In this document: positions 1 to 7,853 of the stretch, piece by piece
How positions within the stretch are numbered: position 1 is the stretch's first letter
How the letters are laid out: every line of letters begins with the position of its first letter
Assembly: GCF_000739375.1 (NCBI RefSeq)
Contig: NZ_CP006704.1
Span: forward strand, 4,960,001-5,024,000
Reading direction: 5' to 3'
Length of the DNA stretch: 64,000 bases
Origin: Comamonas testosteroni TK102
GTDB taxonomy: Bacteria; Pseudomonadota; Gammaproteobacteria; Burkholderiales; Burkholderiaceae_C
The notes under the pieces: generated by a model
The model's input: only the letters and a program-made list of their open reading frames with translations
Databases searched by the model: none
What the model was told of the DNA's origin: nothing
Program-made: the position numbers and the translations under genes

Positions 1-552
1 AATGCCAGCGTCAAGGAAGTGGACCCCTTCAACAAGCAGATCAAGACCGCAGCAGGCGACTTCAAGTTTGACGATGCCATCCTCATGCCGCCCCACCAGG
101 CCGCAGACATGGTCTGGAAGGCCGATCTGATCGGCAAGGATGCGGCCACCGGCAAGCCCACGGGCTGGGCCGATATGCACAACCGCCTGTTCCATGCCAG
201 AAGTGACGACCGCGTGTATTTTGTCGGCGATCTGATGGGCGCGATCTCGCCCCAGTTCGGCCACTACCCCAAGAGCGGCCATGTGGCCAACTACATCGGC
301 AAGATCGTCGCCCGGAACATTGCAGAGCGCGTGGCCGGCAAGGAGGTCGTGGCCCGGCTGCCCGACAACCTCTGCTACATGATGGTCAACGGCGACCCTC
401 AGGAGGAAATTTCGGTGAAGTTCGAATACGAGGTGGACGCCAGCGGCCAGGTCAACCAGACCCAGATCGACATGGATGTGCGCACCTCCGATCTGGTCAA
501 GGAGGACTTTGCCTGGATCAACGGCAAGTTCGGAGATTTCCTGGGGGTCTAG
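1..552 (+). CDS. Sulfide dehydrogenase (flavocytochrome c) flavoprotein subunit, C-terminal part
   Basis: The reading frame is open from base 1, so only the last 183 residues are present and the start lies outside the window. The piece resembles the C-terminal part of FccB/SoxF flavoproteins, which are FAD-binding disulfide-oxidoreductase-like proteins that oxidise sulfide in the periplasm or assist SoxYZ. Visible family features are a second FAD-contact segment around VYFVGDLMG (residues about 75-83) and the following GHYPKSGHVANYIGK stretch, where family members contact flavin. soxY and soxZ follow on the same strand, which supports a sulfur-oxidation role. The cytochrome partner cannot be seen. 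Family call is good; whether it acts as FccB or SoxF is inference. Confidence 0.8.
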   Translation, partial: NASVKEVDPFNKQIKTAAGDFKFDDAILMPPHQAADMVWKADLIGKDAATGKPTGWADMHNRLFHARSDDRVYFVGDLMGAISPQFGHYPKSGHVANYIGKIVARNIAERVAGKEVVARLPDNLCYMMVNGDPQEEISVKFEYEVDASGQVNQTQIDMDVRTSDLVKEDFAWINGKFGDFLGV

Positions 553-557
553 CCATT

Positions 558-592
558 CTCCCTGAGCCGCCGATGCGGCTTCCCCCTGCCGG
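558..592 (+). repeat. Degenerate copy of the GC-rich intergenic repeat (family 1)
   Basis: A short run with the CCTGAGCCGC and GGCTTCCCCC blocks seen in longer intergenic copies near 1.2, 5.8, 21.3, 36.7, 36.9 and 57.7 kb. It lies between the flavoprotein gene and soxY and is truncated relative to the other copies. Confidence 0.5.
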
Positions 593-667
593 ATGACGCC
601 CTCCCTCGGCTCTGGCCTGAAGCTGGTGCGAGTTTTAAAGTTCTGTTGATTGGATTGAAGAAAAGCA

Positions 668-1156
668 ATGTTCAAGCACACCTCCCGCAGAAGTCTGGTG
701 CTGGGCGCGGCGGCAGCCGGCGCCAGCCTGGCCCTGCCCGCCTCTGCTCTCGCCCAGGCCAAGACTCCGTTGGTCGGCCCGCTGGCCCCCAACCCGGCCG
801 AGTTCAGGAAAATCATGGAGCAATTCACGGGCAGCAAGCCCGGCCTGGCCGAAGGCCTGCAGCTGGAGCTGCCCGTGCTGGCCGACAACCCCAGCGCCGT
901 TCCCGTCAAGGTCAAGGTGACGCTGCCCATCACCGAGCAGGACTGGTGCGAGGAGATCATCGTGCTGGCCGAACTCAACCCCTCGCCGTTGGCCTGCCGC
1001 ATGCAGTTCACGGCTGCGGCCGGAGCGGCCGAGGCGGCGGTGCGCATACGCCTGTCCCAGTCGCAGACCGTTCATGCCCTGGCACGCATGAAAAGCGGCA
1101 AGATACTGGTCGCCAAACAGGCGACGACCGTGGCCGCCAGCGGCTGCGGCATGTGA
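668..1156 (+). CDS. soxY: SoxY, thiosulfate oxidation sulfur-carrier subunit
   Basis: A 162-residue protein with a twin-arginine signal (SRRSLVLGAAAAG) ending in an Ala-rich stretch near residue 31, so it is probably Tat-exported. The rest fits SoxY, the periplasmic carrier whose C-terminal cysteine holds the sulfur substrate while Sox enzymes act on it. The carrier arm here ends Ser-Gly-Cys-Gly-Met rather than the usual Gly-Gly-Cys-Gly-Gly. The cysteine is kept but its flanks differ. soxZ follows after about 190 bases, with a dispersed repeat in between. No strong Shine-Dalgarno sequence is visible; this ATG is chosen because it opens the Tat signal. Confidence 0.88.
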   Translation: MFKHTSRRSLVLGAAAAGASLALPASALAQAKTPLVGPLAPNPAEFRKIMEQFTGSKPGLAEGLQLELPVLADNPSAVPVKVKVTLPITEQDWCEEIIVLAELNPSPLACRMQFTAAAGAAEAAVRIRLSQSQTVHALARMKSGKILVAKQATTVAASGCGM

Positions 1157-1166
1157 ATCTGTAAAC

Positions 1167-1275
1167 ACCCCCTGAGTCGCTGCGCTCCCTCCCCCTCTGT
1201 TGTGCCACGCTTTGCGTGGCCGAGGGGGACACCGCCCGCGCGGCAGGGCGGCCTTTGCGCGGCGGTTGCTGGCCC
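1167..1275 (+). repeat. GC-rich intergenic repeat, family 1
   Basis: A long copy of the dispersed repeat: CCCCCTGAGTCGCTGCGC, a C-run, an inserted hairpin (GCCACGC TTT GCGTGGC), GAGGGGGACACCGCC and a GGGCGGCC tail. It lies between soxY and soxZ, so any soxYZ transcript would carry it. Confidence 0.6.
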
Positions 1276-1346
1276 AGGCCCACTTCTGGTATGGGGCGTA
1301 GCTGCATCCACATTCACGATAGATGCCTGAACTGAAAGGAATTTTG

Positions 1347-1676
1347 ATGAATAAACCACCCCGCGTCTGGGTCAGCAATGCCAACCCCAAGAAAGGCGAA
1401 GTGCTGCGCGTGCGCGCGCAGATGGAACATGTCATGGAAAGCGGTCTGCGCACCGACCCGGCCACGGGCAAGGTGCGTCCGCGCAATATCGTGAGCCGTT
1501 TCGAAGCCCGGCTGGGCAACGCCTTGCTGTTCAGCTGGGAGCCCGGCATCTCGATTGCCCAGAACCCCTATATCGAGTTCACCTTTGTGGCCCGGGAAAG
1601 CGGCGAGCTGCAGATGCAGTGGAAGGATGAGCAGGGTCAGACACTGAGTGCGCAGAAGACGATCAGCGTCGCCTGA
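1347..1676 (+). CDS. soxZ: SoxZ, thiosulfate oxidation carrier partner
   Basis: A 109-residue, all-beta Ig-like protein with no signal peptide, typical of SoxZ, which pairs with SoxY and is exported as the SoxYZ complex. The start is ATG at 1347, preceded by AAAGGA at a good distance; an upstream in-frame ATG at 1323 lacks such a site. The pattern of a positively charged N-terminus (MNKPPRVWVSN) and PRNIVSRFEARLGN matches the family. A strong hairpin follows the stop, so this is the last gene of the sulfur unit. Confidence 0.9.
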   Translation: MNKPPRVWVSNANPKKGEVLRVRAQMEHVMESGLRTDPATGKVRPRNIVSRFEARLGNALLFSWEPGISIAQNPYIEFTFVARESGELQMQWKDEQGQTLSAQKTISVA

Positions 1677-1690
1677 TGGCGAGACACATG

Positions 1691-1729
1691 AAAAAGCCCC
1701 GCCCCGGTGCAAACCGGGCGGGGCTTTTT
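1691..1729. terminator. Bidirectional rho-independent terminator
   Basis: Inverted repeat AAAAAGCCCCGCCC...GGGCGGGGCTTTTT with A and T runs at both ends. It lies between the convergent soxZ and YitT-family genes and should serve both. Confidence 0.9.
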
Positions 1730-1744
1730 CATGGATGACAGACC

Positions 1745-2422
1745 TCAGTTGCCCTGATAGCGGCCGGGACGATGGCTGATCCACAGGAACATGCTCATGA
1801 TCACCGTCGCCAGCACCGAGTACGCCACGCGCTCCAGCGGCACGATGGCCAGCGCCAGCAGCACCACGCTGCAATCGATCATCATCTGCACCTTGCCGGC
1901 GCGAATGCCGTAGCGGTCCTGCAGATAGAGCGAGACGATGGTGGCCCCGCCCAGACTGGAGCGATGCCGTGCCAGGAACAGGCAACCCGATCCCATGAGC
2001 AAGCCGCCAGCCACGGCCGCATAGAGCGGATTCAGGTAGTCGATATGGATGAAGCGCGGGCCCACATCGGCCATCAGTGCCAGCATGGCGACCGAGACAA
2101 AGGTCTTGACCGTGAACTCCGCGCCCATCCGCTTCCAGGCAAACCAGTAGAACGGCAGATTGATGACAAAGAAGACGGCACCGAAAGGCAGCCCCGTCAC
2201 GTAGTGCAGCAAAAAGGCCACGCCCGCCGTGCTGCCCGTGAGCAGTCCCGCCTGCGCAAACAGCATCATGGTGATGGAGACAAACAGCGAGCCCGTGAAC
2301 AGGGCCTGCGCGTCCTCGAAGCGGCCATGGCGCAGGCCCGAAGTGGCCGGTGCAGCAGCAGCGGGAGCATCCATGCGGCCGGCCAGAGCGGAGCTGGCCG
2401 AAGAAGATAGCGGTGTGGACAT
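1745..2422 (-). CDS. YitT family membrane protein
   Basis: A 225-residue protein with five to six hydrophobic segments, matching the YitT/DUF161 family of inner-membrane proteins of unknown transport role. Recognisable features are the GSTAGVAFLLHYVTG segment and the later GGATIVSLYLQDRYGI segment, both typical of this family. The start is uncertain: ATG at 2422 gives an N-terminus MSTPLSS, and an in-frame ATG at 2452 would add ten residues. Neither has a strong ribosome-binding site. The gene is monocistronic and converges on soxZ. Confidence 0.8.
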   Translation of the reverse strand: MSTPLSSSASSALAGRMDAPAAAAPATSGLRHGRFEDAQALFTGSLFVSITMMLFAQAGLLTGSTAGVAFLLHYVTGLPFGAVFFVINLPFYWFAWKRMGAEFTVKTFVSVAMLALMADVGPRFIHIDYLNPLYAAVAGGLLMGSGCLFLARHRSSLGGATIVSLYLQDRYGIRAGKVQMMIDCSVVLLALAIVPLERVAYSVLATVIMSMFLWISHRPGRYQGN

Positions 2423-2774
2423 GTCGGGTAAGACAGCAAGATTGATGCCCATGATCTCGATAAAGACCGGGGCGTGCCGATGCGGATAACACCGGGAAAC
2501 CCCTTAATTTTACGGATGGACTCATGCTGTATGCACATGATTTGCTGCAACGCAACAAATCCCGAAGGGGAATTTCGGAAGCACCTCCATCAAGAATTTC
2601 GAGCTTTTTGGCCTCCATCGCTTACGGTTAAAGCACTACAAGCTATCAATTCAGAAGCGATACAGCGCACCCGTCACCAACGTATGCGTGCAGGCTTGCC
2701 TCTCAGATGCAAAAAAGCCCTGACTGCACCATCGCAGGCAGGGCTTTGAGCAGATCCGGCCGCTTTGCGGCCGC
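2423..2774. other. Intergenic region with no gene recognised
   Basis: About 350 bases between two minus-strand genes. It holds the terminator of the downstream lipoprotein gene (2711-2748) and presumably the YitT promoter. The rest is moderately AT-rich; I see no coding pattern or repeat I can support. Confidence 0.6.
2711..2748 (-). terminator. Rho-independent terminator of the BamE-like lipoprotein gene
   Basis: Read on the minus strand, an AAAGCCCTG stem pairs with CAGGGCTTT and is followed by a T-run. It begins about 27 bases past the stop of the lipoprotein gene. Confidence 0.85.
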
Positions 2775-3281
2775 TCAGCCGCGCGACTCGTCGGGCAGAC
2801 GTTCGCGGTTGAGCGTGCGCAGCACCCGGCCATCGGAGCCAAAGGTCACCGTGAACTGCATCTCGCGCGTGGGCGGATCGATGTAGTTCCAGTCCCAGTC
2901 GGTTTCCTGCTTGAGCTGGTAAGTCATCATCTTGGCAGGCTTGCCCAGCATGCGGCGCACCTCGTTTTCCTCCATGCCGGGCACGATCCTCGCAAACACA
3001 TGCGGAGCCAGCACCTGGCGCAGCGCACTCATCTTGCCATCCGCGCCTATGGTGATCATGTAGTTCTTGGCACCGGCCGGCTGGCGGTTGTACTCCAAGG
3101 TGCGCGAGCCATCCTGTTCGTTCCAGATGCGTTCGGGCTCGCCAAACTTCGCTCGCACATCGGCCTCGGTGGACAGACCTTCCTCCAGCTCCTTGATCTT
3201 CTGCTCGTCGCAACCCAGCAGCGCCAGGGTGCTGATTGCAGCTGCCGCCAGGGCCGCCGTCATACGCGAAAAAATATTCAT
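2775..3281 (-). CDS. BamE/SmpA-like outer-membrane lipoprotein
   Basis: A 168-residue protein with an N-terminal signal and a lipobox ending LALLGC, so Cys24 is the predicted lipidated residue. After it come two tandem segments resembling the BamE/SmpA-OmlA fold (STEADVRAKFGEPERIW... and MEENEVRRMLGKPAKMM...), each with the turn G-x-P typical of these lipoproteins. BamE proper is shorter with a single domain, so this is more likely a two-repeat relative than the BAM subunit itself. Monocistronic with its own terminator. Confidence 0.75.
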   Translation of the reverse strand: MNIFSRMTAALAAAAISTLALLGCDEQKIKELEEGLSTEADVRAKFGEPERIWNEQDGSRTLEYNRQPAGAKNYMITIGADGKMSALRQVLAPHVFARIVPGMEENEVRRMLGKPAKMMTYQLKQETDWDWNYIDPPTREMQFTVTFGSDGRVLRTLNRERLPDESRG

Positions 3282-3387
3282 GGACTTGAATCACAATGCT
3301 TGCCAGACAGAATGCGAATTCTGACAGCAAGCCATCCGCGCACGCGCGCCACTTTTGCAAACGCTTGTCAAAACGGAGCCATCCCTC

Positions 3388-3849
3388 GTGAGCACAACCC
3401 TTGAGCAACTGTTTTCCCAATTCACCAACGCCGCGCAGGCGGCGCGGGATCAGCAGGACAAATGGCTGATCATCGACCCCGTCTACGAACACCTGGAGAC
3501 ACTGCAGGAAGCTGCACTGGAGCAGGTTCTGCCGCATATCCTGACACTGATCGAAACCTATCCCGAGCTGGACTATGGCGGCCCTGGCCCGTTCGGCAGC
3601 CTGATCGAGGAACACCCCATGGCCACCTACACCCCGGCCTTGCTGGCGTCGCTGGAGCGTCAACCCAGTGTGCAGGTGATGGGCTGGCTGGACCGCACCA
3701 TGCGCGTGGACGAGGACTTCCAGCGCAATGACCCGAACCCGGTCGGAGCTGCCGAATTTGCCGCCGTGCTGCGCAAGATCGTCGATTCGCCCCTGGCCTC
3801 GGACGACTGCAAGGAGTTCGCGCAGATCTGTCTCAAGGACCTGAAATAG
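3388..3849 (+). CDS. Conserved hypothetical protein
   Basis: A 153-residue acidic soluble protein with no signal or membrane segment. The GTG at 3388 is preferred because GGAG lies 11 bases upstream; the frame also extends to a TTG at 3355. The sequence is helical, with a distinctive YPELDYGGPGPFGSLIEE stretch near the middle and a C-terminal Cys pair region (SDDCKEFAQICLKDLK). The general shape resembles small immunity-type proteins, but I recognise no specific family. It stands alone between a minus-strand lipoprotein gene and the DUF3460 gene. Confidence 0.7.
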   Translation: MSTTLEQLFSQFTNAAQAARDQQDKWLIIDPVYEHLETLQEAALEQVLPHILTLIETYPELDYGGPGPFGSLIEEHPMATYTPALLASLERQPSVQVMGWLDRTMRVDEDFQRNDPNPVGAAEFAAVLRKIVDSPLASDDCKEFAQICLKDLK

Positions 3850-3911
3850 CCCGCAGCGGGCCTGCCGTCCGCGACGGGCTAAAATCCGCTGTTCTGAGAG
3901 GTTTTACACAT

Positions 3912-4118
3912 ATGTCTTTCTTCCGTCGCCCCGACTACCGTTCCGACACCACCAACTTCATCAACGACCTGAAGCAGCAAAAGCCCGAGCTGGACAAGCA
4001 GCAGCAAGCCGGTCGCGCCCTGCTGTGGGACAAGGACGTGAACTATGAGGTCTGGGAAGATCTGCGCGCCGGCCGCGTGGAACAACAGCCCTACGTGTAC
4101 CAGACCAACCACTCCTGA
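3912..4118 (+). CDS. DUF3460 family protein
   Basis: A 68-residue soluble protein that starts MSFFRRPDYRSDTTNFINDL and continues with a Lys/Gln-rich stretch and a WDKDVNYEVWEDLRAG segment. This is the pattern of DUF3460, a short family of beta-proteobacteria with no known function. GAGAGG precedes the ATG. It sits directly upstream of scpA and could be co-transcribed with it. Confidence 0.85.
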   Translation: MSFFRRPDYRSDTTNFINDLKQQKPELDKQQQAGRALLWDKDVNYEVWEDLRAGRVEQQPYVYQTNHS

Positions 4119-4126
4119 TCTTTTCG

Positions 4127-4188
4127 ATGAAATCAGCCTCAAGCGCTTACTCGTCAAGCGCGCTCAGCTCTGCAATCCATAGCAGACC
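4127..4188 (+). repeat. AT-rich intergenic element, family 2
   Basis: A short stretch with AATCAGCCTCAAGCGCTTA and an AGCTCTGCAATCCATAGCAG end. It resembles other AT-rich elements in the window built from AGCGCTT, TTTCAGATA and AGCTGCTAT blocks. It overlaps the scpA translation-start region. Confidence 0.4.
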
Positions 4189-5046
4189 ATGAGCGAGGCT
4201 GAAGAACAGACCCTGTTGCCGGGCCAGAACCCGGACGCCCCTGACCCGTCGCCTTCGGTCGTCGATCAGGTAGCTCTGGCACGCCTGTACGGCGAGCCGC
4301 TGTTTGCGCTGCCCCAGGATCTCTATATCCCGCCCGATGCGCTGGAAGTCTTTCTCGAAGCCTTTGAAGGCCCGCTGGACTTGCTGCTCTATCTGATCCG
4401 CAAGCAGAACTTCAACATCCTCGACATCCCCATGCTGGACGTGACGCGCCAGTACATGACCTATGTGGACGAGGTGCGCAGCCGCAATCTGGAGCTGGCA
4501 GCCGAATATCTGCTGATGGCGGCCATGCTCATCGAGATCAAGTCGCGCATGCTGCTGCCGCCCAAGAAGCAGGAGGACGGCGAGGAAGCCGAGGACCCGC
4601 GCGCCGAGCTGGTGCGCCGCCTGCTCGAATACGAGCAGATGAAGCTGGCCGCCCAGCAGTTGGGGCAGCTGCCCACCTACGGACGCGACTTTCTCAAGGC
4701 CACGGTCTATATCGAGCAAAGCCTGCAACCGCGCTTTCCGGATGTGGAAATCGGCGAGCTGCAAGCGGCCTGGCGCGACATCCTCAAGCGTGCCAAGCTG
4801 GTGCAAAGCCACAAGATCACGCGCGAAGAGCTATCGGTGCGCGAATACATGAGCCAGATCCTCAAGCAGCTGCAGGGCCAGCGTTTCGTGGAGTTCGAGC
4901 GCATCTTCAATCCGGAAAAAGGCTCGACCGTGCTGGTCGTGACCTTTATCGCCATGCTGGAGCTGGCCAAGGAAACGCTGATCGAAATCACCCAGGCGGA
5001 AGCCTACGCACCGATCTATGTGCGCCTGGCCTATACCCCGGTGTGA
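4189..5046 (+). CDS. scpA: Segregation and condensation protein A (kleisin)
   Basis: A 285-residue ScpA, the kleisin subunit of the SMC-ScpAB condensin that compacts and segregates the chromosome. After a variable acidic N-terminus, the hallmark FEGPLDLLLYLIRKQNFNI opens the SMC-neck-binding region at about residues 59-77, followed by YLLMAAMLIEIKSRMLLPP. The C-terminal winged-helix region (FIAMLELAKETLIEITQAE) is present. scpB is not adjacent in this window. The ATG at 4189 matches the family's usual N-terminus length in Burkholderiales. Confidence 0.93.
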   Translation: MSEAEEQTLLPGQNPDAPDPSPSVVDQVALARLYGEPLFALPQDLYIPPDALEVFLEAFEGPLDLLLYLIRKQNFNILDIPMLDVTRQYMTYVDEVRSRNLELAAEYLLMAAMLIEIKSRMLLPPKKQEDGEEAEDPRAELVRRLLEYEQMKLAAQQLGQLPTYGRDFLKATVYIEQSLQPRFPDVEIGELQAAWRDILKRAKLVQSHKITREELSVREYMSQILKQLQGQRFVEFERIFNPEKGSTVLVVTFIAMLELAKETLIEITQAEAYAPIYVRLAYTPV

Positions 5047-5182
5047 GGCCTGCGACCGCCTGCAAGGCAAGCGCCTTGTAACCCTATGGCCCACCAGAAG
5101 TTCAGCAAGGGCTTACATTCGCATCCCGGGCTGCAGCACGCCAGCCTCCTGTTCCACCGCGCCTTGACGCGACACATACGAC

Positions 5183-5821
5183 ATGACATACAGCGTCAAA
5201 GAAATTTTCTACACCTTGCAGGGCGAAGGCGGCCAGGCCGGCACGCCCGCCGTGTTCTGCCGCTTTGCGGGCTGCAATCTGTGGACGGGCCGTGAGCAGG
5301 ACAGGCCCAATGCCATCTGCCAGTTCTGCGACACCGATTTTGTCGGCACCGACGGCACCCTGGGCGGCAAGTTCGCCACCGCCGATGCGCTGGCCGAGCG
5401 CATTCTGAGCCAGTGGCCTGCCGACGACAGCCTGCACCGCATGGTGGTACTGACGGGCGGCGAGCCTTTGCTGCAGGTCGATGAGGCCCTGATCGCCGCC
5501 CTGCATGCGCGCGGTTTTCGTATTTCGGTGGAAAGCAACGGCACGGTGGCCGCACCCGAGGGCATAGACTGGCTGTGCATCAGCCCCAAGGCCGGCGCCG
5601 ACTGGATTCAGCGCAGCGGCCAGGAACTCAAGCTGGTCTGGCCTCAGCCCACATTCGATCTGGCGGCCATTGAAGCCAGCACCGATTTCCAGCACTATTT
5701 TCTGCAGCCCATGGACAACGCCCAGCAGAGCGGCAATATTACCGCCTGTATCGAGCAATGCATGCAACGCCCCGGCTGGCGCCTGAGCCTGCAAACCCAC
5801 AAGCTCACTGGAATTAGATGA
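5183..5821 (+). CDS. queE: 7-carboxy-7-deazaguanine synthase
   Basis: A 212-residue radical SAM enzyme that rearranges 6-carboxytetrahydropterin to 7-carboxy-7-deazaguanine in queuosine biosynthesis. The cluster-binding cysteines are spaced C31-X14-C46-X2-C49, the unusual expanded motif of Burkholderia-type QueE. GEGGQAGTPAVFCRF and LTGGEPLLQ (SAM-binding GGE motif) are clear. queD follows on the same strand after a repeat-bearing gap of about 140 bases, so the two pathway steps are side by side, though perhaps not tightly coupled. Confidence 0.95.
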   Translation: MTYSVKEIFYTLQGEGGQAGTPAVFCRFAGCNLWTGREQDRPNAICQFCDTDFVGTDGTLGGKFATADALAERILSQWPADDSLHRMVVLTGGEPLLQVDEALIAALHARGFRISVESNGTVAAPEGIDWLCISPKAGADWIQRSGQELKLVWPQPTFDLAAIEASTDFQHYFLQPMDNAQQSGNITACIEQCMQRPGWRLSLQTHKLTGIR

Positions 5822-5911
5822 CCCCCCTGAGTCGCTTTGCGCCTTCCCCCCAGGGGGACGACGGCCTTTGCTGCGGGGCGGCCCTTGCTGGCCGTCCGCC
5901 ATGGGGTCCGT
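5822..5911 (+). repeat. GC-rich intergenic repeat, family 1
   Basis: CCCCCTGAGTCGCTTTGCGC, then CTTCCCCCCAGGGGGACGAC, then GCTGCGGGGCGGCCCTTGC. The central C-run/G-run pair can form a hairpin. Inserted between queE and queD. Confidence 0.65.
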
Positions 5912-5959
5912 TCCCAGCTCAAAGGCCGAAGGCAATGCTCAGCGTCACCGATCACTGAT

Positions 5960-6325
5960 ATGCAGTTCACCGTTCACCAGCGTTTTTTCTTCGATGCCGC
6001 CCATACCCTGGAGCGCGCTATCGAGACCGAGAGCAGCCGCCGCATTCACGGCCATACTTACTGGGCGGAAGTCAGCGTGACCGGCCCGCGCAATCCGGAC
6101 AACGGCATGGTCATCGACCTCGGCCACCTGCGCGCGCGCCTGGAGCTGCTGCGCGATCAGCTAGACCATCACTTTCTCGATGAAGTGCCGGGCCTGGGCA
6201 AGCCCACGCTGGAAAACCTCTGTCTCTTCATCGCCAGCGCGCTGGCCGACCTTGAGCCTGCGCCCAGCCGCATCCGCGTCTGGCGCGACAGCATCGGCGA
6301 CGGCTGCGTGCTCGATCTGTCCTGA
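5960..6325 (+). CDS. queD: QueD / 6-pyruvoyl-tetrahydropterin synthase family enzyme, divergent active site
   Basis: A 121-residue member of the PTPS/QueD family. It is placed to make 6-carboxytetrahydropterin from 7,8-dihydroneopterin triphosphate for the adjacent queE. Zinc ligands are H15 (in FDAAH) and H30/H32 (in HGH), and PTLENL near residue 82 is conserved. The catalytic cysteine expected four residues before HGH is Ser26, and the pterin-binding glutamate after the late V-x pair is replaced by Arg109/Asp110. The start at 5960 is chosen because the family core begins there; the frame extends upstream only through repeat sequence. Confidence 0.82.
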   Translation: MQFTVHQRFFFDAAHTLERAIETESSRRIHGHTYWAEVSVTGPRNPDNGMVIDLGHLRARLELLRDQLDHHFLDEVPGLGKPTLENLCLFIASALADLEPAPSRIRVWRDSIGDGCVLDLS

Positions 6326-6346
6326 GGACAGGCGCACAGCTGCAAC

Positions 6347-6374
6347 AAAAAAAGGCCCCGCTATTGCGGGGCCA
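6347..6374 (-). terminator. Rho-independent terminator, minus-strand reading
   Basis: GGCCCCG and CGGGGCC arms with a short loop. The run of seven A becomes a T-run on the minus strand, so it ends transcripts from the porin gene, about 100 bases past its stop. Confidence 0.85.
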
Positions 6375-6477
6375 GCTTGCTGAGAGTCAGACGGCTTTCC
6401 CACCAGGAGGCCTAACTCGGCAAGATCATCAGGCAGCGGAGTGCGGCAGCCGCCGCAGCTCTTTGCTGCCCATGCTC

Positions 6478-7506
6478 TTAGAAATTGTGGCGCAGGCCGA
6501 TTTCGTAACCCGTCAGGCTCTTGCCCACAGCGGGTGTAGGGCTCAGCGACGAACCCAGCTTGCGGGAAGCCTTGTCGTCGTTGCTCATGCGTGCCACGGC
6601 CGCATAGATTTCGGTGCGCTTGGACAGCTTGTAGCCATAGCCCAGAGCCAGACGCTGGGAGTCCGCATCGCTTTGCTTCTTGTCCTTGTACCAGGTATAG
6701 GCGGCGCGCAGTTCGCCGGCGCCCAGAGGCATTTTCACGCCCAGGCTGTACAGATCGACACGCTTGCCGTTGCCGCGATCGGACGCGATCAGCAGCATGG
6801 GAGTGACAACACCGAAGTTGTAGGAAGCACCCAGATTCATGGTCTTGTAGTCCACGCCAGCGGCAGCCGTGCCGCCACGTGCGATGCCGTAGGCTGCAGC
6901 AACGTTCAGGGGACCGTTGGCATAGCCCAGACGCAGGCCAGTGGAGCTGGCCAGGCTGTGGTCGTCGGCCTGCTCGCCAAAGCTGTGGGTCAGCTGACCA
7001 TAGACGCCGCCCAGCTTGGGCAGCAGATAGCTGATGGCGTTGGAGTTGCGCTTGGGGTTGGAGCCTTCGGAGGTGCCTGCAGCCGAGCCGCTGATCAGGT
7101 TATGGCCGTTGATGGCGCCCATGCCGGTGTCACCGAAGGCATGGAAGGTTTCCAGGTTCTGGTAGGCGGGGGTCTTGTCACGACCCAGGCGCACTTCACC
7201 GAAGTTGCCCAGCAGGCTGACGGTGGAGCGGCGATCGAACTTGAAGCCGGAAGCCGTGCCGTCGTCCACGCTGAGGCTGCCTTCCAGCCAGAAATCGGCC
7301 TTCAGGCCGCCGCCCAGATCTTCCACACCGCGGAAGCCCAGACGGCTGCTGGAGTTGCCACCGTTGGCCAGACCGGAAACGCTTTTGCCGGTCGTGGAGA
7401 TGTGGGCCACCGACACGTCGGCCACGCCAAAGACGGAAACGCTGGATTGAGCCAGGGCGCCGGCGGAGACGGTCAGGGCGGCAAGGGCGAGAAGAGTTCG
7501 TTTCAT
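6478..7506 (-). CDS. Gram-negative general porin (Omp32-like)
   Basis: A 342-residue outer-membrane porin of the beta-proteobacterial type. It starts with a signal peptide cleaved after ALA (about residue 19), the mature chain begins QSSVSVFGVADVS, and it ends IGLRHNF with the C-terminal Phe needed for BAM-mediated insertion. Alternating beta strands and the SRLGFRGVEDLGGGLKADF segment are typical. The ATG at 7506 is chosen because it opens the signal peptide; the frame extends upstream without one. Monocistronic, with a long leader region upstream and a terminator downstream. Substrate preference cannot be read from sequence. Confidence 0.92.
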   Translation of the reverse strand: MKRTLLALAALTVSAGALAQSSVSVFGVADVSVAHISTTGKSVSGLANGGNSSSRLGFRGVEDLGGGLKADFWLEGSLSVDDGTASGFKFDRRSTVSLLGNFGEVRLGRDKTPAYQNLETFHAFGDTGMGAINGHNLISGSAAGTSEGSNPKRNSNAISYLLPKLGGVYGQLTHSFGEQADDHSLASSTGLRLGYANGPLNVAAAYGIARGGTAAAGVDYKTMNLGASYNFGVVTPMLLIASDRGNGKRVDLYSLGVKMPLGAGELRAAYTWYKDKKQSDADSQRLALGYGYKLSKRTEIYAAVARMSNDDKASRKLGSSLSPTPAVGKSLTGYEIGLRHNF

Positions 7507-7853
7507 GCTGTTCACTGTGTTTGTAGAAATGAGAAAGCCCATGCAGTACGGCTACGGCCTGCCTTGGACGGGCCCCGTCTGGGACTGAAGTCATTAAACA
7601 AAGTGAAAATGAAACATTAGTTACAACCCTTAAATTCTCAACAAAACAACAACCACAACGACAATCGTCACATCGTCCTACATCAGCGACCGGCAGAGCT
7701 TTCACCGCAGGGATGCGCAGACGCCGCATTTCCCTGTCAATGCCCTCAATGAACTACATGGGTTTTACCGATCGCATTTAGACTTGCGTGATTTTTCGCA
7801 AGCACAGGCCTGCCCCATTTCAGCAACGCGCAAAGCGCCCCAGAGAGACAAAC
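7507..7853. other. Intergenic region between porin and panD, with a candidate porin promoter
   Basis: About 350 bases, AT-richer than its surroundings. On the minus strand TTGAGA (7641-7636) and TAATGT (7619-7614) are separated by 16 bases, a plausible sigma-70 promoter giving a leader of about 100 bases for the porin mRNA. I see no gene here. Confidence 0.45.

Noticed and set aside
1314..2618. Minus-strand frame (434 codons) overlapping soxZ and the YitT gene
   Set aside because: Joins antisense soxZ, a terminator and an out-of-frame YitT gene; not a plausible protein.
6364..7620. Plus-strand frame (418 codons) opposite the porin
   Set aside because: The porin has a signal peptide, beta-strand pattern and C-terminal Phe; the opposite frame does not resemble any protein.
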